From contig JAKBJF010000001.1 in the NCBI GenBank assembly GCA_021836125.1, forward strand, positions 93,363-157,362: a DNA stretch of 64,000 bases, in the 5' to 3' direction. A program made the translations under genes and the position numbers. Shown here one piece after another: positions 1 through 8,890 of this stretch (its first letter is position 1; each line of letters begins with the position of its first letter). The stretch is from Nanobdellota archaeon (GTDB lineage Archaea > Nanobdellota > Nanobdellia > Parvarchaeales > Parvarchaeaceae). The notes below the pieces were generated by a model. The model had not been told where the DNA came from, made no database searches, and saw nothing but the letters and a program-made list of their open reading frames with translations.

Positions 1-25
1 ATAACACATCTTATCTAGTATAATA

Positions 26-1282
26 ATGGAATTAACCCCTCCAAAGAAGTTAAATAATGGGCTTAGTGTACTAATAAACCCCGCAAGGCACTTGCATTCC
101 GTAGGCGTCGCAATCGGTATAGATTATGGTTCTATATATGAAGGCAGGGATGTAAGCGGCTCTGCGCACATATTGGAACATATGCCATTTGAGGGAACTA
201 GCAAAAGAAGTGTAAGCGACATAAGGCGCGAGTTCCTTTGGAATAAAGACGGCTTCAGTGCCGGGACTGGCCGTGAATCTACAATATTTTACTTTCAGAG
301 CGAACCGGGCCACGCAAAAACAGCGGTAAGCATGCTCGCGGACATGGTACAGAATGCAGTAGTAGACAAAAAAGAGCTTGACGAAGAACGCGGGCCAATA
401 TTAAACGAACTTTTAAAAGCTAAAGATGATCCCGAGGAGTACACCGGAGACAAGATATATTCGCTTGTTTTTCGTAATCAGCCAGCCGGAAGATTAGTCA
501 TAGGCACAAAGCAGGTAATAAAAAATATAAGCCGCGAGCGCGTGCTCGATATCTATCATAAATACTACACGCCGCGTGCGATGACCGTTTCGATATACGG
601 CAACATTAGCAAAGAGGCAGCAATGAATCTGGTCCGTGATAATTTTGAGGAGTTCGATAGACCTTATACGCAACTCGCCGACGATGATTCTCCAGGTCCG
701 TCAAAACACATGGAGTTCATTGAAGAACGACCCAAAATCGATTTCCTACGGTCGCTAACGGCCTTTGGTTTTTCAGGTAGTCGGACAATGCTCCGAAATC
801 ACCCTAAAGACATAGCTACCATTCCGCTGCTTGAGACCATTCTAGGAGAGAGAGTTAAAAACACAATCAGAGAAAAACTGTCTCTTCCGGATTGCACTGA
901 TGCACAATATGATCTTGGAAGAACCTACGGAATGATTGCTATCGGTTACGGAGGATTGCCCAGCAAATACCGCAACGCGAAAAAATGCATAGCACGAGTT
1001 GTAGACGACCTATCGAACGGCGAGATAACGAATGAGGAACTGGAACAGGCAAAATGCATCTATCTTTCGGACTGGGAAGGGGCTTTGGATGATCCGCTGT
1101 TCATGTCATTTTCGTTAGCCGACATGTACACAATAAACTCGTTTCAACCGGATAAACTATGCGAAATAATGTCAAAAGAACTTTCTTTGGATGATATGCG
1201 CAGTGCTGCAAACAGATACTTAAATAATGATAAGTCAACGGTATTCACTTTAAAACCAAAAGGAGAAAAATATGGAGTCTAA
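26..1282 (+). CDS. M16 family zinc peptidase, catalytic-type subunit
   Basis: This is a 418-aa peptidase of the M16B (pitrilysin/processing-peptidase-like) family. The inverted zinc motif HILEH is intact at residues 48-52 (H48, E51, H52), and E128 lies 76 residues further on, where the third zinc ligand is expected. The protein has the usual two-lobed half-barrel length. The family degrades peptides inside a clam-shell chamber. The C-terminal half lacks the usual Arg/Tyr substrate-binding pair: the segment after IREKLSL has no YS. The next gene overlaps it by 11 nt and has the opposite pattern, so the two probably form a heterodimer. The window begins just upstream, so its promoter is not visible. 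The substrate is unknown. Confidence 0.88.
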   Translation: MELTPPKKLNNGLSVLINPARHLHSVGVAIGIDYGSIYEGRDVSGSAHILEHMPFEGTSKRSVSDIRREFLWNKDGFSAGTGRESTIFYFQSEPGHAKTAVSMLADMVQNAVVDKKELDEERGPILNELLKAKDDPEEYTGDKIYSLVFRNQPAGRLVIGTKQVIKNISRERVLDIYHKYYTPRAMTVSIYGNISKEAAMNLVRDNFEEFDRPYTQLADDDSPGPSKHMEFIEERPKIDFLRSLTAFGFSGSRTMLRNHPKDIATIPLLETILGERVKNTIREKLSLPDCTDAQYDLGRTYGMIAIGYGGLPSKYRNAKKCIARVVDDLSNGEITNEELEQAKCIYLSDWEGALDDPLFMSFSLADMYTINSFQPDKLCEIMSKELSLDDMRSAANRYLNNDKSTVFTLKPKGEKYGV

Positions 1283-2498
1283 GAAACCAATTTACCTAAA
1301 TAACGGGATAGAAGTGCTTTTGCGGCCAGCCATGGGATTGCATAGAGTCGGTATCTCCGTGGGTTTAAGATATGGCGCTTTGTACGAAAGAAAAATAGGC
1401 TCAGCAAGCCTGATGCAAGATGTTATGTACAGTCCAAGATCGGATATACAGGACGTATTAAAATCAAATGGAATCGAGTACGACGCATTTGTAGGTTATG
1501 ATGAGGTCATAAATAGCGTTTCATGTACGCCAAATAAGGTAAACATGGCGCTCGACAATCTCCATGAAATAATTTTTAGGCCAAAATTCTCCAAAAAAGA
1601 CACAGAAACAGAAAAGATGGGTATTATACTGGAAAATATAAAAGAAATGGAAACGCCAGGGGATGGCGTATTATTGAGACTTGACGATATAATGTTCGAC
1701 GGCAGCAGGTTGGCTACCCAAGTGAACGGAGATAATATCTCTATATCCAAACTTAGTTCAAGAGACCTCGAACGGGAACACAATGAAGCTTATACCGGCA
1801 AAAGAATATCTGTTGCTGTATATGGTGCGATTAACTCCCACGATGCTTACGATATCGTAAAATCTAAGTTTTCCGATGTCCCTGCTGGCAGAAAATGCAG
1901 CACGGCAGTATTAAGCCTAAAAAATAATCAACCAGGCGAACTGATCGGGGAGGCGCCACTGGTTGAGCAAACAAAGTTTGCGATAGGGCTTTTAGGACCT
2001 GGAACAGGGGTAAATCGCAATTGGAAATCATATTATTCTGTGTGCATGGACTGTGCAGTCGACATTTTGGAAAAACGCTTATTCGAAGAGTTAAGGGACA
2101 AGAAGAGCCTCGTGTATTCGACGCGCGCAGAATATCTGTCCGGCGTCGGTTACGGAAAGACGATAATCCGCGGCGGTACTACAAGAGAAAGGACTAATGA
2201 TACAAAGGAAGCTATAATGGCAGAACTCAGGAAAATGGCGGACGGAGAAATAAGCAAATACGAAATAGCACGTTCGATAGGGATGGAAAGATTCGAAGCG
2301 CAGAAAAGGAGGGACGATGCCGTAGATTCTTCTAAATCATTGGTAGAAGATTGTATAATGCAGCTTCCTGCCGACTTCTCGGAGGCTCAGTTGAGCTATG
2401 CTAACTTAGATACTATAAGGGAAGTAGCTGCTAAGTATCTGGATCCAGAAAGGTCTTACACAGTCATGCTAAAACCAAAAGGGCGTTCTTGCAAATAA
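1272..2498 (+). CDS. M16 family peptidase-like, non-catalytic partner subunit
   Basis: This 408-aa protein is colinear with the upstream M16 peptidase (both begin with a LNNG(L/I)xVL strand), but the zinc site is gone: the HxxEH region reads ASLMQDVMY. It keeps the C-terminal substrate-binding signature RDKKSLVYSTR, where Arg and Tyr are conserved in M16 partner subunits. The start ATG lies inside the end of the previous gene and is preceded by AGGAG at about 1261, so translation is probably coupled. Known M16B heterodimers pair one zinc subunit with one R/Y subunit; this gene fits the latter. Pairing is inference, the family call is firm. Confidence 0.85.
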   Translation: MESKKPIYLNNGIEVLLRPAMGLHRVGISVGLRYGALYERKIGSASLMQDVMYSPRSDIQDVLKSNGIEYDAFVGYDEVINSVSCTPNKVNMALDNLHEIIFRPKFSKKDTETEKMGIILENIKEMETPGDGVLLRLDDIMFDGSRLATQVNGDNISISKLSSRDLEREHNEAYTGKRISVAVYGAINSHDAYDIVKSKFSDVPAGRKCSTAVLSLKNNQPGELIGEAPLVEQTKFAIGLLGPGTGVNRNWKSYYSVCMDCAVDILEKRLFEELRDKKSLVYSTRAEYLSGVGYGKTIIRGGTTRERTNDTKEAIMAELRKMADGEISKYEIARSIGMERFEAQKRRDDAVDSSKSLVEDCIMQLPADFSEAQLSYANLDTIREVAAKYLDPERSYTVMLKPKGRSCK

Positions 2499-2584
2499 AA
2501 GTTCGCTGCGGGCTACTAAAGTTAGCGGCGCATATCTTAGTACAAAATTGTTTTAACGCCCATTAAAACTTCGTGTTTCTAATC

Positions 2585-3307
2585 TTATTTATGGAAGCGC
2601 AAAATTTCTTTTCTTTCTGCGCTTTTCAAATTTCGAATCGCATATAGAATTATCATAGAATTAACACCTCTTTTTCTTAAATTTTTTATGTATTCATAAA
2701 CCTTTTTTCTATTACCTACTATAGCGTCCTTAAGGCACCACCCAACTCCTTTTTGAACCAAGTTCTCTTTATCCCATATTAGATTTTCGCAAAGCTCTAA
2801 CGCTTCTTTGGTAAATTTTCCGCTTTCACCAATTTTGCGGGTAAAAACAACAACACTAGCACGGCGTTTCCACATATTTGTTGTGTTGTTCCATTTTTTG
2901 ATGATTTTGAGGCATTTATCCGGAGATTTCAACAGAAGTGGTTGCAAAACGCCTAAACAAAAATCATCAGTCTGTGACCAGCTGGTAAAGTGATTAATGG
3001 CATTGTCTAGAAAATTAAATTTAGTTTTATTGATACAATCGCTTTTTATTTTGAGTACAAAATTTCCAGCTAAGGTCGTCTCCTCCATTTCATTTTTGTA
3101 TAAAATCTTGGCTAACCTCATCGCCTCTTTACAAGAAAGCATATCTATTTCTGCTTTGTAAGCTTTCAAGAGTTTACCGAGGACCGGCGCTTTTATTCCG
3201 AAGGAACGCCACCCCTTGTTTTTATAGTACTTTTTGTTTGTTTCAGTCGTTTTTTTATTCTCATGTTTTATGATTTCATCGTAGATTTCTTCATATACTT
3301 TTTTCAT
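2585..3307 (-). CDS. AlkD-like DNA alkylation repair protein (HEAT-repeat)
   Basis: This 240-aa, Lys-rich, all-helical protein resembles the DNA alkylation repair (AlkC/AlkD) HEAT-repeat family. Recognisable features are the N-terminal block with YYKNKGWRSFGIKAPVLG, a central block with WSQTDDFCLGVLQPLL, and WKRRASVVVFTRKIGE followed by KENLVQKGVGWCLKD. These correspond to the DNA-binding groove repeats of AlkD, where conserved Trp, Asp and Arg contact alkylated bases. AlkD excises N3- and N7-alkylpurines by a glycosylase mechanism; not every family member is active. It stands alone, convergent with the M16 pair, and is more AT-rich than its neighbours, which may indicate transfer. Confidence 0.85.
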   Translation of the reverse strand: MKKVYEEIYDEIIKHENKKTTETNKKYYKNKGWRSFGIKAPVLGKLLKAYKAEIDMLSCKEAMRLAKILYKNEMEETTLAGNFVLKIKSDCINKTKFNFLDNAINHFTSWSQTDDFCLGVLQPLLLKSPDKCLKIIKKWNNTTNMWKRRASVVVFTRKIGESGKFTKEALELCENLIWDKENLVQKGVGWCLKDAIVGNRKKVYEYIKNLRKRGVNSMIILYAIRNLKSAERKEILRFHK

Positions 3308-3407
3308 AATTCGACTATTGCACTTTTAGTCATAAACAATATCTAAGTTTTTGTATTTTTTATAACGTGCGATGTTCACTTTATAGTTTTGATTATCGTC
3401 GTATTTT

Positions 3408-4328
3408 CTATATTGATACATTTATGTTATTCGGGCTTAGCAGAGCGTATATGCCTGCATACTGGAGTTCTGAATTACTGTACTGACTACTTAGCGAATA
3501 GAAACCTTCTCCAAATTGGTCGTAATTTACAAAAGACAATGACGATAGCCCAGTAATATTTTCCAGCAGGCTTCTAACCGTTGGCGCATCTCCGATATAG
3601 TCAACCAATCCAAGACTTTTTGCCTGGTAGCCCAGAAATATAGTCGCATTCGTCCCTCTGACGAAAGAGGTTGAAAGATTCCTGTTTGCTGCAACTTCTG
3701 ATACAAATTCGCTGTAGACAAGATTTGTCATGTTTTGCAGCCGTTGAAATTCCGCTTGCGTCAGGTTAACGTATGGCGAACCGATCTCTTTCTGTGAGCC
3801 AGCCACTATTTGATAATAAGTTATGTTTTTGCTTTTTAGATAGTTAGCATAATCGAGATAGCTCGACGTTACGCCTATAGAACCTACGGTAGAATAATTG
3901 TCTGCTACTATCTTGTTTGCGTAGCTTGCGACCCAATAGGCTCCGCTAGCTCCAAGAGTTTGTATCCACGCGACAACAGGTTTGTTGTTATTTTTTAGAG
4001 CGGCAGTTATTATATTGACCGCCACAACGTTCCCTCCCGGGGAATCTATTTCCAAGACTATGGCTTTTATGTTAGGATTTGCATCCGCACTTTTTATTTC
4101 TGAAGCTATTAAATTAGCATTTGCATATCCTGAAGCGGGGTTTCCATTCGCACTTAGAATACCTTCAATAGGCACAACGGCGATGTTTCCTGGGCTTATT
4201 AGCGGCGATATAACTTCGTAGAGTAGTAAACCGACTATGGACACAACCACGACAAGCAGTATTATGAACACAAGGTAGATGTTTAATTTTTTAATCAGTT
4301 CTATTCCTTTTGAGTGCTCTTTTTTCAT
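3408..4328 (-). CDS. sppA: Membrane-anchored S49 serine protease (signal peptide peptidase SppA-like)
   Basis: This is a 306-aa short-form S49 protease. A single membrane anchor covers about residues 17-40, followed by an extracytoplasmic ClpP-fold domain. The EIDSPGGNV motif is at 93-101, the nucleophile S128 is in TLGASGAYWVAS, and the general base K180 is in AGSQKEIGSPY, giving the Ser/Lys dyad of SppA. The family cleaves remnant signal peptides and membrane protein fragments in the bilayer. It is the last gene of a minus-strand cysS-orphan-sppA operon and overlaps the upstream gene by 4 nt (ATGA). Confidence 0.92.
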   Translation of the reverse strand: MKKEHSKGIELIKKLNIYLVFIILLVVVVSIVGLLLYEVISPLISPGNIAVVPIEGILSANGNPASGYANANLIASEIKSADANPNIKAIVLEIDSPGGNVVAVNIITAALKNNNKPVVAWIQTLGASGAYWVASYANKIVADNYSTVGSIGVTSSYLDYANYLKSKNITYYQIVAGSQKEIGSPYVNLTQAEFQRLQNMTNLVYSEFVSEVAANRNLSTSFVRGTNATIFLGYQAKSLGLVDYIGDAPTVRSLLENITGLSSLSFVNYDQFGEGFYSLSSQYSNSELQYAGIYALLSPNNINVSI

Positions 4329-4822
4329 CCTATATATCCACCCGCTTTATTCTTATCCTTTGTTTTAGGACCTTCTATACCGCGCATTACGTCATCTATT
4401 TTCTCGCTTAGTTCTGTAAGGGTGTGCACGTTCTCGTTAAACAGATCTATAAGAACCGCCTTGTCATACTTATTTTTAAGCATCAAAGCAAGGTAAGTTC
4501 TGGAAACAAGTTCTCTGAGTTTATTCGCCATCTCGTTTATAACTCCCAACTTGTCTTTGTCCTTTAGGAACTGATACACGTTCATGAATTCGTACTGTCC
4601 AGAATTAACGCCGACTGCTATAAGCCACTCGAGTCTGCCGCCGGAAGCCTCTGCACAGAGGTTTAAAATGTTGAGCAGGAACGTTTCTTCATCATAGAAT
4701 TCACCTTCTCTGTCTATCGGTTGTCTGGTAAGCCAATAAAAATATTTCCGGTCTATTAGCTTGCTAGACAGTAAGTCATAATAATAGTCGAAATTTTTGA
4801 TTATTTTTGAGTCATTCTCCAT
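4325..4822 (-). CDS. Conserved-looking hypothetical protein between cysS and sppA
   Basis: I do not recognise this 165-aa soluble protein. It is predicted to be mostly helical, with acidic and aromatic patches (FDYYYDLL, YFYWLTRQP), no membrane segment and no Cys or metal motif apart from one Cys. It overlaps cysS by 11 nt at its start and sppA by 4 nt at its end, so it is almost certainly co-translated with both. The operon position suggests a housekeeping rather than mobile role, but no function can be assigned. Confidence 0.75.
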   Translation of the reverse strand: MENDSKIIKNFDYYYDLLSSKLIDRKYFYWLTRQPIDREGEFYDEETFLLNILNLCAEASGGRLEWLIAVGVNSGQYEFMNVYQFLKDKDKLGVINEMANKLRELVSRTYLALMLKNKYDKAVLIDLFNENVHTLTELSEKIDDVMRGIEGPKTKDKNKAGGYIG

Positions 4823-6206
4823 AAGCCCTTCTTTTTACCAATGCATAACGTCCTTCGTCTATGTCTATTACATTATATCCTGCCTGCTTTATGAATTCTC
4901 TTTTTTTGTCTGCGCCGGGCCAGTCCTTTTTCGATCTAAGTTTTTTCCTTTCCTCTGAGGCGGCTACGACTTCGTTTGGCACATCATAGCGCGGCACTAT
5001 TCCAAGTACGGAATCCATATTATCAATGGCATCAAGAATCTGTTTTTTCTCCTGTTTGCTTATCGCTCCTTCTTTTATGCGCTTATTTGCCAGAGACACC
5101 GCCTCAAAAAAATATTTTATCGCTAGAGGCGTGTTTAAGTCCTCGTCCGTAGCTTCTTTAAAGTTTCTCAATACATCTTCAGTGTCGTTATTGAAAATTG
5201 CACCATCTAGTTCTGCCAGGGCTTGCAGCGCTTTTATGCTGCTGTCTATATCTTGAAGAGTCTTTTCGTATTTTTTTAGTTCTTCTATAGTAAAATTCAT
5301 CCTGCTGCGATAGTGCGTCGATACACACATCAGCCTGAAAGAGAGGGGGTCAAAACCGATTTTTTCCAAATCTCTTAGCGTGTAAAAGTTTTTAAGGCTT
5401 TTTGACATTTTTGTGCCGTTAACTAGAAGATGTTCCGGATGGATCCAGTAATTTACGAATTTCTCCCCCGTATAAGCTTCGCTTTGGGCTATTTCGTTTT
5501 CATGGTGCGGAAATATCAAGTCTACAGCACCAGTGTGTATATCAATGTGCCTTCCGAGGTACCGTATCGACATGGCCGAGCACTCAATGTGCCAACCGGG
5601 TCTTCCTTTTGCGAGTTTGCCCTCCCAAAAAACATTTCCATCATCTTCATCCCAGAATTTCCATAAGGCAAAGTCTGCAGCCGTCTCTTTTTCATATTCA
5701 TCTTTTTTTACCCGCCACGCACTGTTTTTGTCGAGTTTTACGCCAGAAAGCCTTCCATAGTCCTTAAACTTCTTGATATCATAGTATATTCCATCTTCGC
5801 TTTCGTATGCGAACCCCTTTTTTATCAGGTATTCTATTATCTCCTGCATCTTGTCTATGTTATCAGTGGCTTTGGTGTATATCTCGATGTCTTCTATGTT
5901 AAGTTTCTTGCAATCCTCAAAAAAATAGTCAGTGTATTTTTCCGTGTACTGCAGGAGGGGCAGATTCTCCTTTTTTATGTTTTTTATTATCTTATCCTCA
6001 ACATCAGTAAGGTTCATAACCTCCTTTACCGGGAAACCATTGTATAGCAGAATTCGTCGCAATATGTCGTTGAATATATATGTTCTCAAATTACCTATGT
6101 GCGCAAAATTGTATACTGTCGGACCGCAGCAGTATATCAACACCTTATCTTTATTTAATGGAACAAAGGGTTCTGTCTTCTTTCCTAACGTATTATACAA
6201 TTTCAT
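4812..6206 (-). CDS. cysS: Cysteinyl-tRNA synthetase
   Basis: CysRS attaches cysteine to tRNA-Cys. The 464-aa class I enzyme has the zinc ligand Cys at CCGPTVYN (26-33), the HIGH-type motif as HIGN at 36-39, the WHIECSAMS block at about 205-213, the HHENEIAQSE zinc/active-site block at about 234-243, and KMSKS at 266-270. The helical anticodon region and a short C-terminal domain follow. The length is normal for the family. It is the first gene of an operon with an orphan gene and sppA; a possible TATA element lies in the AT-rich sequence just upstream of 6206. Confidence 0.97.
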   Translation of the reverse strand: MKLYNTLGKKTEPFVPLNKDKVLIYCCGPTVYNFAHIGNLRTYIFNDILRRILLYNGFPVKEVMNLTDVEDKIIKNIKKENLPLLQYTEKYTDYFFEDCKKLNIEDIEIYTKATDNIDKMQEIIEYLIKKGFAYESEDGIYYDIKKFKDYGRLSGVKLDKNSAWRVKKDEYEKETAADFALWKFWDEDDGNVFWEGKLAKGRPGWHIECSAMSIRYLGRHIDIHTGAVDLIFPHHENEIAQSEAYTGEKFVNYWIHPEHLLVNGTKMSKSLKNFYTLRDLEKIGFDPLSFRLMCVSTHYRSRMNFTIEELKKYEKTLQDIDSSIKALQALAELDGAIFNNDTEDVLRNFKEATDEDLNTPLAIKYFFEAVSLANKRIKEGAISKQEKKQILDAIDNMDSVLGIVPRYDVPNEVVAASEERKKLRSKKDWPGADKKREFIKQAGYNVIDIDEGRYALVKRRAYGE

Positions 6207-6247
6207 TGTAAGTTTACACAGCGTTTTGTTTTAAATATTTAAGAAAA

Positions 6248-6349
6248 TCAGTTTATAGATATACTTGCAAGTCGGTTGTTTCGTAAAATTATAACCAGCA
6301 ATATTGCAAGATAAAATACAATTATTCCTGCCAATATCATGCTTGACAT
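6248..6349 (-). CDS. Possible 33-aa single-pass membrane protein
   Basis: This short frame encodes a 33-aa peptide. Its hydrophobic stretch (ILAGIIVFYLAILLVIIL) is followed by the basic segment RNNR, as expected for one membrane helix with a cytoplasmic tail. On the minus strand a TTTTAAAT element lies about 25-33 nt before the ATG, consistent with a leaderless archaeal gene. It sits upstream of cysS in the same orientation, with 41 nt between. No family is recognised, and tiny hydrophobic frames can arise by chance. Confidence 0.4.
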   Translation of the reverse strand: MSSMILAGIIVFYLAILLVIILRNNRLASISIN

Positions 6350-6852
6350 AACAACAGCACGTTAAACCTAGATTTAAAACGTTTCTAGAAACCGTTAGCA
6401 ACAGTTTCCAGCGCGATTGGCTTTAAGCCCGTTTTATAAAATAGTCACACATAAAATCTATTCGATTTCTTTTTGTAAGTTTTAAGAGGCAGATTTGACA
6501 AAAGTTACATTAGGATGTATTGACCCATAATAGTTGACAAAGTACCCAATTTTCTGTTAAAAACACACACATTACCGTCTTTCTAGAAACGAAATCTTAA
6601 TCTGGATTGAGGACGCCCGTGATCTAACCACAGAAATTAGAGAATATTATTAGTTTGTAGCTTTTCTTTCGTAAGCGTGGCTAACAGTCTTACTGAAAAA
6701 GGCTTCGCTTAAATCATGTTATATCGAATATACTTATCAGAACTGTCCTGAATATGACATAATACTTCCCAGAGTCTCTCATCCCACAGCTTACTCGTTG
6801 GATATATTGCCTTGTTATTAAAAGTTATTAAATTCTCTAAAACTTAGATGAT
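6350..6852. other. Gene-free stretch at the left edge of the accessory island
   Basis: I see no credible coding frame here. The only recognisable element is one isolated copy of the 37-bp repeat at 6488-6524. The rest is AT-rich with scattered stops in all frames. The stretch separates the cysS operon from the accessory genes and may be the scar of a lost element. Confidence 0.5.
6488..6524 (+). repeat. 37-bp island repeat, copy A (isolated)
   Basis: This copy has the same length as copies at 9931-9967 and 17629-17665 and shares the core GCAGATTTGACAAAA followed by TTACATT and GGATGTA. It differs from copy B at five positions. Unlike the other two it has no HTH gene downstream. It could be an operator of the three-HTH protein or the remnant end of a mobile element. 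Confidence 0.7.
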
Positions 6853-7506
6853 ATGAGAAAAACCTTAACAGACGATTCCAAATTCCGTAAATTTATAGCA
6901 TATTTTTGGATTGTTTTGATTGGTCTTGTACTGTTTTTGCCGAATTATCTATCAATCCCGTATCTGAACTTGAATAAAAGTTGCCCCCTTTATCCATTTT
7001 GTAGTTCTATTTCTACTCCGTGGGGTGCATTTACCTCATTGTTTGTATTTGATGGTTGGACAAACTTGTATGCGTTTATACTGTGGTTTATGTTCTTGTT
7101 ACTGATAACCGTTTCCATGTCGGCAGACCTAGTAGAAAAGTATACAAAATTTATAGTTATGGCTCTTTTTCCGCTATCTATATTTAGTAATGCGGTGGGG
7201 TGGGTTATCCTCGCAGTACAAGGCCTCGCGACACCTTATGCAGGGGCATCAACATTCACATATGTCTTTCTTGGATTGCTATTCGGATTGTCAACCCCGG
7301 TTTTGATACAGAATTTTAGAAAAATGGGCCTAAAAAATTTAGTAACAAACCCTGTTTTCTTAATAAACTTAGTTTTCGTGATAACTGCAGTATATTATAT
7401 TGCTAGTACGCTTTTAACATCGTTTTCCATCCCACATACAGATTATGTGCATGAGGTTAGTTTCTTAATAGGGGTGGTGTCAATTATAGCATACGTCAGA
7501 AATTAA
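6853..7506 (+). CDS. Polytopic membrane protein, possibly rhomboid-like
   Basis: This 217-aa protein has about six hydrophobic segments. The weak similarity to rhomboid intramembrane proteases rests on GWTNLYAFILWF after the first loop, GASTFTYVFLGLLFG (Ser in a GxS context where rhomboids have GxSG) and VHEVSFLIGVV in the last helix, where the catalytic His would sit. The second Gly of GxSG is replaced by Thr, so activity is uncertain. Two Cys lie in the first extracytoplasmic loop (CPLYPFC). It converges with a DUF929 gene whose product has a CxxC thioredoxin-like domain; a link through disulfide chemistry is speculation. Confidence 0.55.
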   Translation: MRKTLTDDSKFRKFIAYFWIVLIGLVLFLPNYLSIPYLNLNKSCPLYPFCSSISTPWGAFTSLFVFDGWTNLYAFILWFMFLLLITVSMSADLVEKYTKFIVMALFPLSIFSNAVGWVILAVQGLATPYAGASTFTYVFLGLLFGLSTPVLIQNFRKMGLKNLVTNPVFLINLVFVITAVYYIASTLLTSFSIPHTDYVHEVSFLIGVVSIIAYVRN

Positions 7507-7545
7507 GTATAATTTCATACACACTAATAAATTTCTGCGCTTATA

Positions 7546-8823
7546 CTATAGTCTTGCTGCCAGTTCGGCAACAGCGGGTTCTGAGCATACTGGCGGTCTA
7601 TTTGAAATACTGTTGCAGAGTGCGCTTATGTACAAATCCGCACCTGCATACTCCGTCCATGCAAAGGTATTATTTGGGGCTCTAAGACTCGATATAATTT
7701 GAGCTTGTGTGACATTGTTGATAAGACTTGTACCATCATAAAAATCAACAGAACTTACGCCTGGAAAATAAAATCTGCCCCAGATAGTCTGTGGTGTGCC
7801 AAACACATAATTTGCGCGCTGAATAGTTGAGAGATTTGCTAAGTTTACCGTTGCAGGACCGTTCTGAGTCTGATAAGTATAAACGCCATTTTGCGAGCTT
7901 TTAACTACATAAGCACTCATCGTATCGACAAGGAAGCCAAATGCAGAGGAATAAACTGCATTATTTATTTCCCCGCCTATTGTAGGGAGTGGTTGCACAT
8001 TAAAGCCTTGCAATATAGGATCTGTATCTTCCATACTTATGAAATTTATATAGCTACTATTGTAATAGTTCCCAATATCCAGCGACGAGGAATACAATTC
8101 ATTTTGAGACCAGTAGATCGTAGATACGTGGTTGTCTCCGAGCGATGAATACCCTACAAACAGACCATTAAATCTACCAAATGTCGCTAACGCTAGTGCC
8201 ATAGCCCATCTGTTTTCGCCACAGTAAATGCATGTAGTGCTTCCGAGATATATGACAGAAGTCTTATTATCGGAGGTGAAAAGCGCAGAGTTATTTACTG
8301 GTGCTTCCAGACATGCGCCAGTTGACTGACTTGAGCAGAAAGAGATCGTACCGTTTAATACCATCTCCGCAGCGATGTTATAGTAATTTAAATCCGGATT
8401 CTGAAAGGTCTGCATCTCCTGCAGTGAAAGGGGCTCATTTATAAGATTGAACGAAGGGTTGTTCGCGATAGTTTCATTGACTAGTGCGGGCGTAGGCAGA
8501 GCCCCTTCTACAGACATACTTTGCACTGTTGCATTGAGCGTTATTTTGGGCGTATTCTGCGAATGTGCTCCAACCAATAAATACACGAGAAGCATGACCA
8601 CAACAATGCCAAGAATAACGGCTAATACCTTGTTTTGCTGCCAAAGAAAGTGATTTCCGCGGGCTAAAAACCCGTTGTCTGCCTCTTTCTCAATGGCAGA
8701 TTTTTTCTCCAGTTTTGTTTCATTCTCCTTTGTTTTAAGTACTAATTCAAGTTTCTGGTTCTTCAAAGAGAGTTCGTGTATCTCTTCCTCTAAGTGCTTT
8801 ATCCTATCATCTTGGTTTTCCAT
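7546..8823 (-). CDS. DUF929 membrane-anchored thioredoxin-like protein
   Basis: This 425-aa protein starts with a charged coiled coil (about 3-46), then one membrane helix (about 66-85) and a large extracytoplasmic domain. The active-site-like motif TTCIYCGENRWAM places C198 and C201 in a CxxC, as in the archaeal and actinobacterial DUF929 family. Extra Cys pairs (163/171 and two near the C-terminus) suggest disulfides. Many NxS/T sequons in the outer domain fit N-glycosylation. A role in oxidative folding of surface proteins is inferred from the fold only. Its promoter region is shared divergently with the RHH/ATPase gene. Confidence 0.78.
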   Translation of the reverse strand: MENQDDRIKHLEEEIHELSLKNQKLELVLKTKENETKLEKKSAIEKEADNGFLARGNHFLWQQNKVLAVILGIVVVMLLVYLLVGAHSQNTPKITLNATVQSMSVEGALPTPALVNETIANNPSFNLINEPLSLQEMQTFQNPDLNYYNIAAEMVLNGTISFCSSQSTGACLEAPVNNSALFTSDNKTSVIYLGSTTCIYCGENRWAMALALATFGRFNGLFVGYSSLGDNHVSTIYWSQNELYSSSLDIGNYYNSSYINFISMEDTDPILQGFNVQPLPTIGGEINNAVYSSAFGFLVDTMSAYVVKSSQNGVYTYQTQNGPATVNLANLSTIQRANYVFGTPQTIWGRFYFPGVSSVDFYDGTSLINNVTQAQIISSLRAPNNTFAWTEYAGADLYISALCNSISNRPPVCSEPAVAELAARL

Positions 8824-8861
8824 TTTACTTAGCCAATGTTAATTAATTATACACTCCATAT

Positions 8862-8871
8862 TTATATATAC
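8862..8871 (+). promoter_or_regulatory. TATA element for the RHH/mini-ATPase gene
   Basis: The sequence tttatatata ends about 20 nt before the ATG at 8891, the spacing of a leaderless archaeal promoter. The 67-nt gap is shared with the divergent DUF929 gene. A direct repeat of CATATG(T)CCATATGTA next to it could be an operator for the RHH domain of the downstream protein; this is inference. Confidence 0.5.
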
Positions 8872-8890
8872 ATATGTCCATATGTAAACT

